DNA of 64,000 bases from Eutrigla gurnardus. Taxonomy: Eukaryota; Chordata; Actinopteri; Perciformes; Triglidae. The notes below the pieces were generated by a model. It worked only from the letters and a program-made list of their open reading frames with translations. It had not been told where the DNA came from and searched no databases. This document shows positions 1 to 13,749 of the stretch, in pieces; positions within the stretch are counted from its first letter, which is position 1, and every line of letters begins with the position of its first letter. The stretch is from the NCBI GenBank assembly GCA_963514095.1, contig OY741281.1, forward strand, positions 11,850,028 through 11,914,027, in the 5' to 3' direction. Position numbers and translations under genes: made by a program.

Positions 1-1423
1 AGTTCAACCAGAAACCAGGCTCAGTGTCTATGCCAGGAACCTGTTGTAAGAACTCCTGTAACATCACCCTGATCATGGGTGATCCTCAAAGGGAAGAAAC
101 ATGAGAGCTGTGGAGCAAATTAAAATAGATTTTATAGGTTGCGGCTCCTTTCATTTTACAGTCCTACTGTGACACAGACAGCCCCTCTACATGCTGGAGT
201 GCAATCTCCCCTCATCTGATTTCTCTGTCACTGATATGTGAGCCACATCTGGAACATGTCCTCAAGGAGAGAAACAAGCCCTGTGCTGATCACTGCACAG
301 TCTAATAAACCTGTATTACACAACTCCTCCAATATAGCCATCTTCACCTGGGAGGCAGAGATGGTAATGTGTTCCTGTGCTGCATTCCCTCATGTGCCGC
401 TAACCCCCGCTGAGCAGGGGCGTGCTTCATCAGGGCCATAATGGCTGATTTGATTTAAAGAGATCCAATTACCCTCAACAATGGAGTGATTTGATTGTTT
501 ACTGATGGATAAGGGAGAGTTATTGAAGTATTGAAGTGTTATTCAAGCAGAATTGGAGGTAATTGTCTCGGGGAGATGTGGGGAAAGATGAAATGGCTTG
601 ATTGGTTGTGGCGTCCGGCGGTCTGAGAATAAAGGAGGGTTCATGCACAGTTATCAGTGACTGGGTTGAGGTCCCTTAGGTGGGCTGCTGTAATCTACTG
701 GTATCAAAAGCTTCTGGCTATTTTATGTCTCTCTGGGTTCTATGACTATTTTCCAGGCTGAATAAAAGCAAGGTCTACCACCATAATGGCAAACATTAGG
801 TAGTTAAGAAGGGAGCCAACTGAGACAATTCACAAGGAATTCACTGACCACTTTAAGACTCGTACAATTGACGGACCATTAAAGCGTCCTAACAGGTGAA
901 GTGTTGCTACCCCAATGTGTCGATTTGACCAGCTAAATCTGAACTGCGGTATGATTATGCTGTGCCACGTCTGCTTCAAAATATTCAGTGACAAAACAAG
1001 TATTAGAATCAGTATCAGTGCTTCTTCTAGTGGGTTATTCAGTCAGTAGTACATCACATCGTCGACAGGGGGCGCCAGATTCAAAGCAACAGGGTTTCGG
1101 TTTCTGTGGGAATTATTCTTTATTGAAATCATAAAAGTTATGGTCCTAGAATATTCAGCCTCTGAGCTCAAAGAGAGTACGACTGGAAACCAGAAACATA
1201 TCAAGGAAAAAGCCTTGAAATACTCTCAAATATCAATATTGTCATGAAGGGAGGAGGGAGAGGGATTTTAGAGAGGCCCTAATAAGACTTATTTTCCCCT
1301 TATTATCATTCAAATCATAGAGAAAATGAGTGTCTTCTAATGAGTTCTGGATCATGGGCTCATTTGGAATGAAGTCACGCAGGTGAAAATATTTCTCACA
1401 CACTGTACACCCACGCATGCATG

Positions 1424-1426
<3 letters not shown>

Positions 1427-1494
<68 letters not shown>
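1427..1494. repeat. (AC)n microsatellite
   Basis: 34 uninterrupted AC units. Confidence 0.97.
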
Positions 1495-1498
<4 letters not shown>

Positions 1499-3603
1499 GT
1501 CACCAATTACCAACATCCTCTCCTCCTCATCATGCTAAAATAGATATGAATGACCCCCAAACAGTCTGATTGCCCACTGCAATTCTATGTATATGTTATA
1601 TATATACATACAACCAATGAAAAGCAGAACAGAGTACAAATAGATGAAACACAGCAGGTTTAAACAGGTCAGAAATGGAGGTAAATTGGAAGCTGCATGC
1701 CGTCGTTTCCGTGTCATAAAATATTCTGCCTTCTTGTGTTTGGTGCTTTTCACACTAGTTATATATCGCCCTCTGTCTCTCTTTGATGTCTATGGGTGAC
1801 AGGTTTACAGCGTAAACTGCAGGGGAGAGAAAAATAGTGAGGGAGGGAGGATGGCGGGAATACCCCTCCCCCCCCCACCCACACACACACACCCAGTGAG
1901 AAACTTGTGGCTTCATTCTACAGTCATGATGAGGAAGATGCCTGCAGATGCAGATGCACACACATTAACATCCTCTATTCATGCACACACTCGCAGTGAC
2001 AGAAAATAGATCACTCTCATCAAGATGGTTGGATAAAGTCACACTGTGCAGCTTCTCAACGGTGATCAGTTGGGTTCTTACAATGCATTTTCTTGAAAAC
2101 AATCACATTTCTGAATATGTCAAAGACTCCTGGGGAAGAGACAACAGTATGTATTTGTTTACCTCCCAACGTCACCTGAATGGGAGTCAGATCCTGGAGG
2201 GACAGCTGATAGACCATGAAAAAAAAAATGTCATCATAGCATGACAGCCCTTTCTTTATTTCTCTTTATTTCTAGTTCTCTGCCTGTCATGCTCCCAGTC
2301 TGGCACAGTGGAGGACGGAGAATGCCAGAGAGAACAAAGTGTGCTGATAAAAGACATGCCAGACCCTCACACACACACACAGGAGATCCATTCTGAAGAT
2401 GACACAGAAATTTCATAAAGCACCGCAGCAACAGGGGCCAAGAAGTGTGTGTCAACTTAGTGTGAGTCAGTGGACACTGCTGCCCTGTCTTTCAGCCCCG
2501 GGAGCCTCCCAAATTTGTTTAAGCTCACCACAGTGCAGTGTGTTGACAGCAGCAGGGATGGCAAAAGATGTAAAAAATTGGCACGGGTGAGGAAAATACA
2601 AAATGGACATTCCCTGGGGATCTAAAAAAACTGTATGTAATGTAATGTTGCTCCCTTGCTCTCGTGCCTTTCAATGTACTACATCTCTGTTTCCCAGACT
2701 TTTTTTTTTCTGGACCCACTTTTTAAAAAAATGACCCAATTCACTTTAGACCTTATCTATAATCTGTGAGAAGAGTTTATGCGTGAATAAACATTCCCGA
2801 CCACTCTTACTGCCATTTCCACATCACCTTATCTTGAGAGGCTAAACATGCCCTTTTAAAGGGATATACGTCTGATTAATCACAGCTTTGTTTTATGCAT
2901 GCGTTATTGAAAACATGCACTCCTGTTAAATACTTTAGGAATGAATGCATTCAGGCCGAGTTTACAGGCTATAGTTTCAGTAAAACAAACAGAATGCATA
3001 AGCCTTCCACATTATAGGCAACGTTATAAGTAGGCTATAATTATGAGAACAAAACAAAAAGTCAAGCTCCCTCATGTGGCTCAAAGGTGTACTGCACATT
3101 TAAATGTTAAAAGACAATTAAAGAAATTCTACAAATTTATTTGGTGACCCTAATAAAAGTGCACTGACCCAGTCTTTGGGACTGACTGTATAAGAATGTG
3201 AGTGTGTGTGTGAGTTAAAGCCAAAGAGATATATTAGAGGTAGTCTTAAACATCTTAGGAGTTTTGGTTAAACTTGAACATACCAACGAATAGATCCACT
3301 CTGTATTGTTATGATTTATTCGTCTTCTTTACATTTTCGCCTCAACACATTTGGTCTTTGCAAAAATAAATGTTGTATTTTTTTATTTGTACAGCAGGGA
3401 AGTGGTCTCTTAGACGCTGTCCGCTTGGACCAACCCAGACAGGAAGCAGGGCCACAATCTCACACATACACACACATTTGAAATCATGCAATTAGTGACA
3501 TCCCTGTGGCGCACTAGTGCAGTTTCCACAGTAACACTCCCCAGCACTGATGTCATCAATGCGAGACACAAAGAGCGGCGGACTGCTTGTGCGGCGGTAT
3601 GAG

Positions 3604-3890
3604 CTCATGTCTGAAAAAGACACGGAAAGGAGATGGAGAGGGAGGGGTGGGCGAGGGATAAACGATGAGAGGTGGAGAAGGAGGAAAGAGAAGAAACAAA
3701 GGAGGGGGATGAGATGGAGAAAAAGAGGGATGATATCCATGTTGTCAACACGAAGGTGGGAGAAGTGAAAATGGGGGGAGGAGAGTGGGAAGACCAAAAA
3801 TAGGTGTGGTGTGACAAGAAGAAGAAGACAAGGGAAATTAGGAGAAGTGACAGAAGGAGAAAGAAAAGAAGAAAAGAGACATTTTCTTCC
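3604..3890. repeat. purine-rich stretch
   Basis: About 290 bases dominated by G and A on the plus strand (GGAAAGGAGATGGAGAGGGA-like), with few pyrimidines. Confidence 0.7.
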
Positions 3891-6198
3891 GATTTTAACA
3901 AAGAAGTGTCGTCATTTTTCATAATTTCAGAAAAAAGTGATCATCACTCCTGACTCTACTATACTCATGGTTAAGTATAAGCAACCAGAGAAAACATGTT
4001 ACCAGTGCTCTGTTTTGATGTGATGTAAACAGACCCGAGGAGCTTCGACGTCTCGAGAACATCCCGATCAAACTTGGGCGAGCAACCAAACACGACCCTC
4101 CCCTGATTCACATGAAAGACGTGGTCTTGAGCCGCTTTCAAGTATAAACCACGGACAGCTTTGCTTGATGTTGGAGGTCAATTAGTGAAATCCAACACAG
4201 GAAGATAGCCAGTTAATCTGATATTTAGAAGGTCACTGGTACGATTTTCTTGATATCGTTTCATACGGTCTTAAACATATTCTGTGATTTCTAGATTGAT
4301 ATTTGCAAATAAAATAGAACTCAAATTCTGATAACCTGAATCAATATGTCATCAATCAAAACTTTTATGAAGTATGACCCATTCGTTTGAAAAGTATAAC
4401 TCAAAAGTTTTCACACGCAACTTTGTATCACTATATATCCCATATATCCCCAGTATGCTGTCAGACTGAAATTAGGGTTCCATGTTTGGAATTTAAATTA
4501 AAAACCTTGCTGCAGAATCCAGAAACTCAATTAGATTTAGCAGTTGGAGCCAAGCACTTCATACAAAACATTAAATGAATTCATTAACTGTCTTAAACGA
4601 ATGCAATTTTTTTTTTTTTTTTTTTGCATTAATCACATTTTCATTAAACACTAATTCTGGTTCCGATTTGGTTTGCGAGCGCAGCGTGTGTTTATGGGAA
4701 CCTTCGGTAAATGTCTGCTGCGTTTGAAAAAAAAAAAAAAGCACGGTGTCTTTTTTCGTCATTCCAGTGCTGCTCCCAATTCATGTGTGTCAAATTACCA
4801 TCTGTAAGTAAGTGGGGAAGAATTGCGCTGACAGACGGTGTAGCAGTGAATCAGACTCATTTAATGCTACAAAGGCGTACAGTGCTTTATGCAAATCAAA
4901 AACTATGAAGGAGGTGAAATCAGGAGAGACAAAGACGTTGACAGATGAGAAGAATGATTCTTGCTGACATGAAAATGCCCTTAAATCACATTACAGGGGG
5001 ATTGGGATATAATATGTGGTTACAGTAGGCCTTTCTCTCTTCCACCCTTACCCGAGTCTCCCTTCTCTCTCTGTCTCTTCCTCTTTCCTTCTCCAGCCTT
5101 TCTGCCTCTCTCCCTCCCTCTTGCTTGTCTTGCTGCCATCCAGTCTAACTGCGCTTTCCAGAGGATTTGACACTGTGAGGTGATTGTGTGCGAAAGATGA
5201 TTCTCATCTCCGCTCACTCGGCTGAGCTCTCATGCAAACTACCGTTCCCCCACGCTGACGCTGCCAAATTCACCGGCACTAACAGCTTATGACACACCGT
5301 CGCATGATGCGGATTTGGTTGTTTTTTTTTTCCTTCATTTTTTTAGAAAGAGGTGATTTACTCTGGATTAGCCATGCAAAATGATATTATAACTAGGGGG
5401 GACTTTGATCTGTCAAAGACCCACAAACTGCTCCGTGAAATCGCTTTGTTGCTTCGGGTTAAACTGTTGTTTTGCAGAAGTGCATGGTGTAAAGAAAAAT
5501 GTGTTTGACTCAGAGGTTAGAGTCGCTTTGGTGAATAAAGCTTGTGAACACGGGCCAAACGGGGCTTGTCTCTGAGGAGGGCCTGGCCCCTACCTCTATT
5601 CTGTCGACATGGATCAAATCACACCTTGCCAAGAGCAGAGGCTCAACCCTGACTGATCCCTCTCTCACTTTTCTCCTCTCCCCTTTCCCCTCTTCATCTC
5701 CGAGGCTCGCTGTGCTTCCATGACCTTTGTGTCATTAACTCTGACTGTTGCTTTCTGACTCATTTACCATTTGGATGTCTCGATAGTGAGGGAGAAACGT
5801 TGATGCGCCAGCTGGTTTTGATGACCGATGATTTTTTTTAACCCACCGACACTACTTTTATCTTATGTAACCTTAATACTGTCGGATGGCTGAACAGAGC
5901 CAGGTTACCATCACTGTCTTGTTCCCTTAAACCTGTGAGTCTAATGGAAGACAGGGAATGGCAGAAGGGTAGCAGGAAGCTGTTGTTGGCAAATAGCAAG
6001 TGAATCCAAAACAAAGGGAACACTAAACACTAGAAAAACTAGAACTCTTAGCACCCTGTATGGAGACAAACCGGCAATTAAACAGGGAAACAAACAGACT
6101 AAATACCCAAGGGAAGGAGGCTGTGAACTACAAACTCATCTGGGTAAAACCAAACACACGCAAGGAGTGAATTTAGCAAAAGAAAGAAATCACCTAAA

Positions 6199-6232
6199 CT
6201 ATAATCCAAATTATATATGATTTGGATTATAG
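6199..6232. repeat. perfect 13-bp stem hairpin
   Basis: CTATAATCCAAAT (6199-6211) and ATTTGGATTATAG (6220-6232) are exact reverse complements with an AT-rich 8-base loop. Confidence 0.9.
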
Positions 6233-7194
6233 TTGCATTATTACATCCATGCTGGTTGTGCTCAAATGGCTAAAGGAAGCTTTACCATATCTGCTTATGG
6301 ATGACTGAACCGATAACTTCCTGTGTCACTGTAACCTAGTTAATAGTTAATAACATTATTAAATGAATTAATGTCAAATTGCAACGATCTTTGTCAAGAT
6401 CCCCTTTTTCTTGTATCTATTTTTAAACAAAGCTGCCAGCACCTCCCTCGTGGTGCCAGCCACGGTTTCTAGGAGAATGATGATCTGCGAAGCCCTTAAT
6501 CATCTCTCTCTCACTATTAGTCCTAATTTGCCTCCATCATCCTATCTCTGTATTACCGTCTGTGTCTTAACTCTCAGAAATAACACTGGGAGAGCCAATC
6601 GCATGCAGGACTTATCCCTGTTTTCCTGCAGTGACTGAACAAGTCAGGCGTGTACTGAAACGAAAATGCCAAACACATTTGAATTGATTTTTCCTGTGAA
6701 TTTGTAAGTAATTACATTATTCAGTCAGCCTGTGTGTTTTTGCCTGCCTTTCTCGCGATGAAGCACAAGTTCATTACAGTGTCTACCGCTCTCTGCATAA
6801 CTCTCCTCTTTATCTTCCTCTGCTTCAGAAGCTAAAGGCCATAAAAAAATATTCAAAGTAAAACAAATCTGATGAATTACCTCAAATATTTTAATCAATG
6901 ATGACATGTTAATGATATTCAGAGTCCAAAATGTCCAGTATGTGGACTTTTGCTAATTGGAACATTTATTTTGTCAATGTAAGATCAAATGGCTCAGTCA
7001 GATTAATGTAAAGGCAGCTGAAACCTCATTTAAATACTATAATATTCTAACCAGTAATATCATTCATAAGATTATTAATAAACTCTGGCAGGGAAACACT
7101 AATGCACAGCTTTGTTAGAGCTGATATGGATCAAGTGCAATTCTTCCCAATCTTTTCAGCAAAACAAGAAGTACTGCCTTGCCAGTCAAGTTGC

Positions 7195-7502
7195 AAGACA
7201 TTTGTGTGAAATTGTCATAACTAACATATCAATTCTTGAGAATGTGTTGTATGAGGTTATAGTGACCTTTGGCCACTAACGTCAAATCAGTTCATCCTTG
7301 AAGAAATTCCCTCCAGGCGCTCCTGAGATATCACGTTCACGAGGATATGACAGATGTGAGGCCGCAGTGACCTTTGACCACGGACATCTAATCAGTTCAT
7401 CCTCGAAGAAATTCCCTCCAGGTGTTTCCAGAGGTATCGCCTTTATGAGAATGAACAATAATAGACCAGACAGACAGACAGGCAGCCTGAAAACATAATG
7501 CC
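7195..7502. repeat. teleost interspersed repeat, two tandem partial units
   Basis: Two similar units follow each other. Each has a tGACCTTTGaCCAC core, an AATCAGTTCATCCT block and GAAGAAATTCCCTCCAGG (7299-7318 and 7406-7423), followed by a degraded TGAGATATCACGTTCACGAG block and a GACAGACAGAC tail with AAAACATAATGCC. I recognise this as a very common repeat of ray-finned fish genomes, present in thousands of introns. I do not know its class with certainty. Confidence 0.8.
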
Positions 7503-7885
7503 ATGTCGCTGGCGTGGACGCACAAACAAATAAATAAGTGAGTGCACCTGTAAGGGCACCTAGCTATTTATCCGCCTGCAGGTGCATTGAAGAAAGGAAA
7601 GCAACCAGGCAAACAAACATAAACAAAAGCCAATCAAATCGGACTGATAAACGCCTTCGTGCCAAGGCTTCAATTATCCTGTAATCTGCTGCCTGCGCCA
7701 GACAGACCATCACAGTATGGGCGTGTTGAGCTTTCCTAGTCGCTCTTACAACACTCTGGCAACGACCCACAGAGGCTCCACAAGCCCTCGCCTCACACTG
7801 AGGGGAGCAGGGTTGCTATAGAAACCACCGAGCCCACCAGGAAGCCAAGATACTCAGAGATACACAGGAAAGGGTGTCACATACG

Positions 7886-7940
7886 TACACACACACGCAC
7901 ACACACACACAAACACGCACGCATACAAACACACAAACAC
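7886..7940. repeat. imperfect CA-rich repeat
   Basis: CA repeats broken by CG, AA and TA steps. Confidence 0.8.
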
Positions 7941-8860
7941 ATTTGCAGAAACAGAAAGAAACGCTAATTCACACACACACATAAAATACACAGTATGAAA
8001 AAATGCATCAGTGTCTTAATGTGTTAGGTTAACCAGTGATCCGTCCTCGCTCCATGTGGTGATGCTGCCAGTAAGTCAGTCTGACGGAGGCTCACTCATC
8101 ACCACAGCGTGCTTTTCAAAGTCCAATGTAAGCCTTTGATTTGATCGTCTCTTCTGCAACACTATCCCTCTCCCTCTTTCTCCAAATGTTCTCTCTTAAC
8201 ATAGTTTCTACTGCTTATCTACCAGTTTATTTCCGTCACACACCCAGCACTGAATTTCCTTACTTAGCCTAATTTTCTCATGCTACAACACAACTTGGCC
8301 TTAGTTCATCAATTTATAATAAATTATTTTACCCAATAGTCAAAGAAGAAAAAATAATGCAATACACTGCAGCCATCACACGTCTACCATTATGGTGTAA
8401 TAATGTTTGACATCTGTATATGTAATTATAATAGACTTTAATTGACAGGATCAATCAATGACAATGAAGTAAAAGGGTCAAAATCTCCCTGCAGCTCCAA
8501 AGTTCTCCACCAGGCTAGCATGGTGGAAGAAGACAGGCGAGCCATCATACTATGTTACTGTGAGGGTTGGTGGCATTAGTGTTAAATGACTAACTGGAGA
8601 AACTGCTATAGGCTCTTCAACCTTGTGTTACACCACTCAAACACAAGCTTGCATACTCTAAATAAGAGCAATGCATTAGGAATAGACCACAGAGGGTTCA
8701 GGTTGCTCTCCGCAAACAAACACGAGCACAACAAGGCAAGTGTCCAAACTCATGGAGCCTTACAAATTAAAAAGACAGTGATCCATGTAATAATTCATGT
8801 GATTCAAATTTAATCTCTTGGCAAAGTTTTTAAAACATTTTTTTGTTTATCAGTACTCAC

Positions 8861-9011
8861 CAATGAGCTCCTTGTTCCTGATGTCCAAGGCCATGTTTCT
8901 GAGAGCGGTAGCCACGGCACACACCACCTTGTCGTTATCTATCCTCAGTAACTCCACCAGGATGGGAAGGCCTTTCTCCTTCCGCACAGCAGCCCGGATG
9001 TACACTGACCA
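8861..9011 (-). CDS. ctnnd2: ctnnd2 exon: late Arm repeat (151 nt)
   Basis: This is the last exon visible in transcript order. It starts at TGG after TTTCTCCCTGCCAG and has 50 codons, from WSVYIRAAVRKEKGL through VELLRIDNDKVV to RNMALDIRNKELI, plus one base of glycine before the consensus donor GTGAGT. It is a typical late p120-family Arm repeat ending in the strongly conserved RNKELIG. The next exon should begin with the rest of glycine and a KYAMRDLV-like stretch. I looked for it on the minus strand between 1 and 8860 and did not find it. Confidence 0.96.
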
Positions 9012-10251
9012 CTGGCAGGGAGAAATCAGGGCACTTTAGTAGCAATAATGTGAATGCATGAATAGAAGCCAGCATTTGTGGTGGTAAAGTAACAGCACGT
9101 TTGCAGGAGTTTGTGACATTTGGGAGCAGCGTTAAGATTTAGATTTAAGGAACATTTAAAAAAAAAAATGGATTTACGAGGTCACAGCAATAACAATACT
9201 GCCCACACAGCATAGTAAACAAAAGACAGGGCGTGTCAACAATACCAGAACCATCCTGCTTACTGCTAGTGACACCTGTTTTCACCTTACCGGGAACTCA
9301 CCACGCTTGTCCATTGTGTTATTTCAATGCATACTGCTGACTATACTCTCTTTCTTATTAAATCACTTGTGAATGAAGTGGTTTCAGTTGGATAAAAGGA
9401 TAGGAGACGGACGATGCATAATGGGCGAGGTTGAGTGGGAGATGTTATATTCAGGCTCAATACGAGAGGGGCTGAGACACTACAATGGCTCACAAGTGAT
9501 CTACTGTAAGAGGGAAAATGACGAGGACCGGGAAGAAGAGGTATGTGCTTGGAGACCACTCTATCATCCCTCAATAACTATCAAGGTGCACTTAAATGAA
9601 CTAGTCGGCCCTAAACGGCTAAAGTGGTGCCACCTTGTGGGTCAACTGGAGAAGTCCGGTATTGGCTGTACAGTAAGTGAAGTGTGAAGCACAGTAGCCT
9701 ACTTTTTCTTATAGAAAAAAAAGGGACTGTTTTGGGAATTTTGGAGGTTGGTAATTTATAATCTGAATCTTTGTCAGGTCAGACCTTGATGCCACATGAC
9801 ATGTGATCATTTCAGAGGACATTATGACATCTGTAGTCTGTGCATCTTGTCTTTGTAAGTTAGGACATGACCCGTCTTTTGTCTACAGTATGATTCCTCC
9901 TCCTTAAAAGGGAGATCCCTGCTAGACTCAGGGTCGTTCCTGCTGACTCTGCATGAGAAGACAGGGGCGAACTATTTCTGTCTGCAGATGAAAATACGGA
10001 GAAAAAGCTGATCCTGGTTGTTGAGCTTTATTGGACAGATTCATTTTCCACAACAGGGCACACTAGGGTTCATATAATCATTTTAGGGAATAATTCACCC
10101 CTTTGAGAAATAATCATAATGTCTTTTCCATAACTTGTATGGTCTTAACCAAAAGCTTAGACAACAGAGCATAGATGCAGTCAGCAGTACGCCAACACAG
10201 CTTTTTCGGAATCTGTCAGGAGAGGAAACTTTCTTTGAGGAGACACAACAA

Positions 10252-10291
<40 letters not shown>

Positions 10292-13200
10292 GCAAGGCCC
10301 CAAAATAGAAAATGTGATTTCCCGAAGACCACCATCATTTTCTCCTTCTCCCTTGTCTTTCTATTGCCTCTTCTCCCATCTCCACCTTGCTCTGATTCTC
10401 AGATGGAAATGGTCACAAAACCAAATCCACAAAACGTCCACACATCCCTCTCAACCACAACGTGCTTATCTGTCTGTAACTGCCTCCGATCAAGTTTTCA
10501 CTCAACCTTTTTACTGGGCATTTTTTGAGAACATAAAAATGTCCATCAGCATTCCCATATAGCCTATTTGCAACCAACAACGTCTGATGCCTCAAACTTT
10601 TTGCCTTTTACCCTTAAATACCCTCCAATATGACCGCATGACTCACACATTATTACCATCTAGCTGTTTCCATCAGTCAGCTGCTGTTGAACCCTGGCTC
10701 TACTCCCTGGTGTGTTCAGGCTTGGTGCCGTTACATTATTACAGTAATTGCATTGCTGCCGAACAGTATTATGTGCTATAGAACACATCAAAACTGTGCA
10801 TGAAATATTTCAAAGTCAGCAGGATGGTGTAGTCAGAAAATAGAATTCCAACTGATTGAGTCTTTCAATTGTTTATCCCCTTTACGCATTATTGCAACAA
10901 TCAGCCTGTCAATTTGTGTAAAGACTGAAGAGAACTTTAAACAGATGATCAGGAAATATGCACACACCCAACCTGATTTAGTGTCCTGATAATGTAATAT
11001 TTAATCCTCCTTTGTTCACTTTTTAATGGATATTAATCTGGCATGAAAACACATTTTGGTCTCCTGCCCATCCTGGAAAATGACCAGCCGCCTCTAATAA
11101 TCTATCTATACTTTTCAATTAACAGATGCAAAGCCAGCCAGCGCTATGTTCATTGTGTGTGAAAGGAGGGACTACTAATGGCACAGAGGCAGAACACTTC
11201 TCAATACTGCTACTTTTCAACAGTCTGGGTTCAGAGTTCATGGTCGCAGGCTGTGGGAGTTTCTCAAACGAACACACACAAGTAGTTTCTCCTACTTGCA
11301 ATAGGAATAAGCCGTTTTATCTGTGGTTTATTTGCACGAATCATTTTTGTTCACCGTGTGTCCTTGCATTCACTGCACCTGTGGTTAAGGACACGCTCAA
11401 GATGAATCCATTCCTTTCACACTAATGGACAATTAAATGGGTATAAATACACACATACGTTTCCTGTGTTTACCTGCTATATCAAAATCAATAGTACAAG
11501 GTCTACAAATGTGACCTTCTCTGACACCAGTGCTAAAATGTGTTTTTCAGTATATTCACCTGAGTATGGTTCAGGGCTCTAGCAATATTGGAGTGTGACA
11601 AAAAAAAAAAAAGTTTTGAGTGATAAAATGAGATGGCAAAGAGTTTGGGAAACATTTTAAACTTAGCTGATACCTTCCAGCTGCCTGCGGCCAGGTTCTG
11701 CAGAGCCCCGGCTGCTCCCTCCAGGGTGTCGGGGTTGGAGCATTCAGAAAGCAGGGTGAGGTAGGGCTTGACGATGGTGGGGTGCCACAGCATCTGAACC
11801 CCTTTTGGGGGCTCTGCTGTGTCCGGAAAAGGGCCCACGCCATCCCACTGTGAAAGAGGAGACATTTTAAAAAAAAAATCTTAGAGATAGTTGAGTGAAC
11901 ATTAAACTATTTTCCAGCAATGAGAAAGTGTGTTACAACTGTGACCACACCCAGGAAAAATGAGTTAGCTGATGTCACAGGGTCCTAGAGTACGCCTGTA
12001 CATCACTGCAGCTCTAGATCTTGGCTTATTGCAACCAGAACAAGAGGATGGAGCACAATCAAAGTAAAACCATGAAAACAATGTCCCAGACCCAAAACAC
12101 CATGGTAGCAACCCGTCAATCACAGGGTAGCCTCGCCCTAATGTATAACCTGCCTTATCCTCTGTTTTACTCAAAATGTACCATCACTTACTTAGTGAAC
12201 ATCATGCTCTATTGAAGAAGAATAGCAATTGAGACCCTACACATTCAAGTCGGGTCATTTTCTCATAGTCTTAGCGACTAGAGGAGTCGCCCCTGCTATT
12301 AGAATGAATGCATGTGTGAGGCAGTTACGCGTTGGTTTTACTTTTCAGGACCCAGAGGTGTTCTCAGAGAGCACCGCTCATTCCGTTTCCCTACTCTTCC
12401 CATTTCGCTTTCGGAAAAATATATCTGATTCCATACCTGCAAAGCAAAGATATCGGTGGATGAGCGTTCTCATGTCTAAGTGGATGCATTACTACATCTC
12501 CACGGAATGCAGTCTGACCTATTAAAAAGTCAAAGAGACACTGAGTAAATACCTCGCTGTCGATCTGCCATGTAGGAGAGAATGGTGATGGAGGGGAGGG
12601 GTGGCAAAGGGCAAAAAAAAAAGAAGAGAGGAAAGAGATGCATGTGAAAACAGCGACTATGAGAGAATGTTTCACTCCTACGTCCTGCTTTGAGAAATAA
12701 ACCTAAAGCTCCATACCCCTCCCTTCCTCTTTATATCCACCCTCCTCCTCTCCTCCACTACAATGGAGTCCCTTGACGTTTGAACCTCTTTGTTGAGTGA
12801 CATGCCGACGCCTCTTTCACATAGGCATATTTCCATTTCTTGTCTCTCTTTTTTTCTCCTGCTTGATGTTAATATCTTGTTCCATTTTTCTCTCTGGTTG
12901 ATTCTTTGTCTTACCACCCCCACGACTTCTCTTTCTTTCTTGCTGGCCTACGTCACTCACTAATTTCTTATTCTATTTCCATCCTTCCCTCTCCAGTTCT
13001 CAGTTTTTCTTCTCCCTATTGACCTTCTTGGTTTCGCTCCGCTGCTTTCCCTCCTCCCCTGGTCTCAAGGTAAACTAGGCTAGTGTGCATCTTGAGAGAG
13101 GTACTGTGGAGTATGTGTGTGTGTGTGTGTGTGTGTTTTTATCTATACATAGATTCTCTGATTCTAAAATCAAAGAAGTCTTATGGTTTGAAGCGTGTCG

Positions 13201-13712
13201 AGACACTATAACAAGAGGCATGGACTCTTTCACTCTTTCTGTAACCTACAGACGTTCTGCATACTGAATCTAAATGGATAAAGTTCAATTGTAAATCTAA
13301 AAGATTCTAAAGATTGAATTCATCAAATATTTCCACATGTATCTGGTTTAGTATAAGAAACTCTTTCATAAGCAGCATTTTTTTGTTTTTAAAAGGTGGA
13401 TTTCCTAATCTAATTTTCATCATCCTGTTCCTGCAGGTTAAGAATCATTAAACCATTAAGCTGCCACATTGCCCACACATTGCCGGAGCTCTTGTCTGCT
13501 ATGGGTGTCAGGTTATTGAGTTGCAGCTGTCCTGCTGAAAATACCAGAAATAATACATCGACAAGTTGTCTGGCCAGACAGCTGAATACAAACGTTGCTA
13601 TCTATTTATCAGGTGAGAACACTGGATGATCTGCAATCTGGAGGAAGAATCTGAAATGTTAAGTCATTCTTGTGTTGTTTCTAAAGTTATATATTTGCTT
13701 TAAGAATTTTCA

Positions 13713-13749
<37 letters not shown>

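Larger units (their letters stand above)
1..8860 (-). other. ctnnd2 intron, truncated by window start
   Basis: At least 8860 bp between the exon at 8861-9011 and the next exon outside the window. It holds a (CA)n run at 1427, a purine-rich stretch at 3604-3890, a short hairpin at 6199-6232, a doubled fish repeat at 7195-7502 and CA-rich sequence at 7886-7940. The rest is unique-looking AT-rich DNA with no coding signal I can support. Confidence 0.7.

Noticed and set aside
1..8860. Search for the next ctnnd2 exon (KYAMRDLV-like)
   Set aside because: No minus-strand match seen; it probably lies outside the window.
9373..9687. 104-codon plus-strand open frame
   Set aside because: No recognisable domain, no splice context, and inside a ctnnd2 intron.
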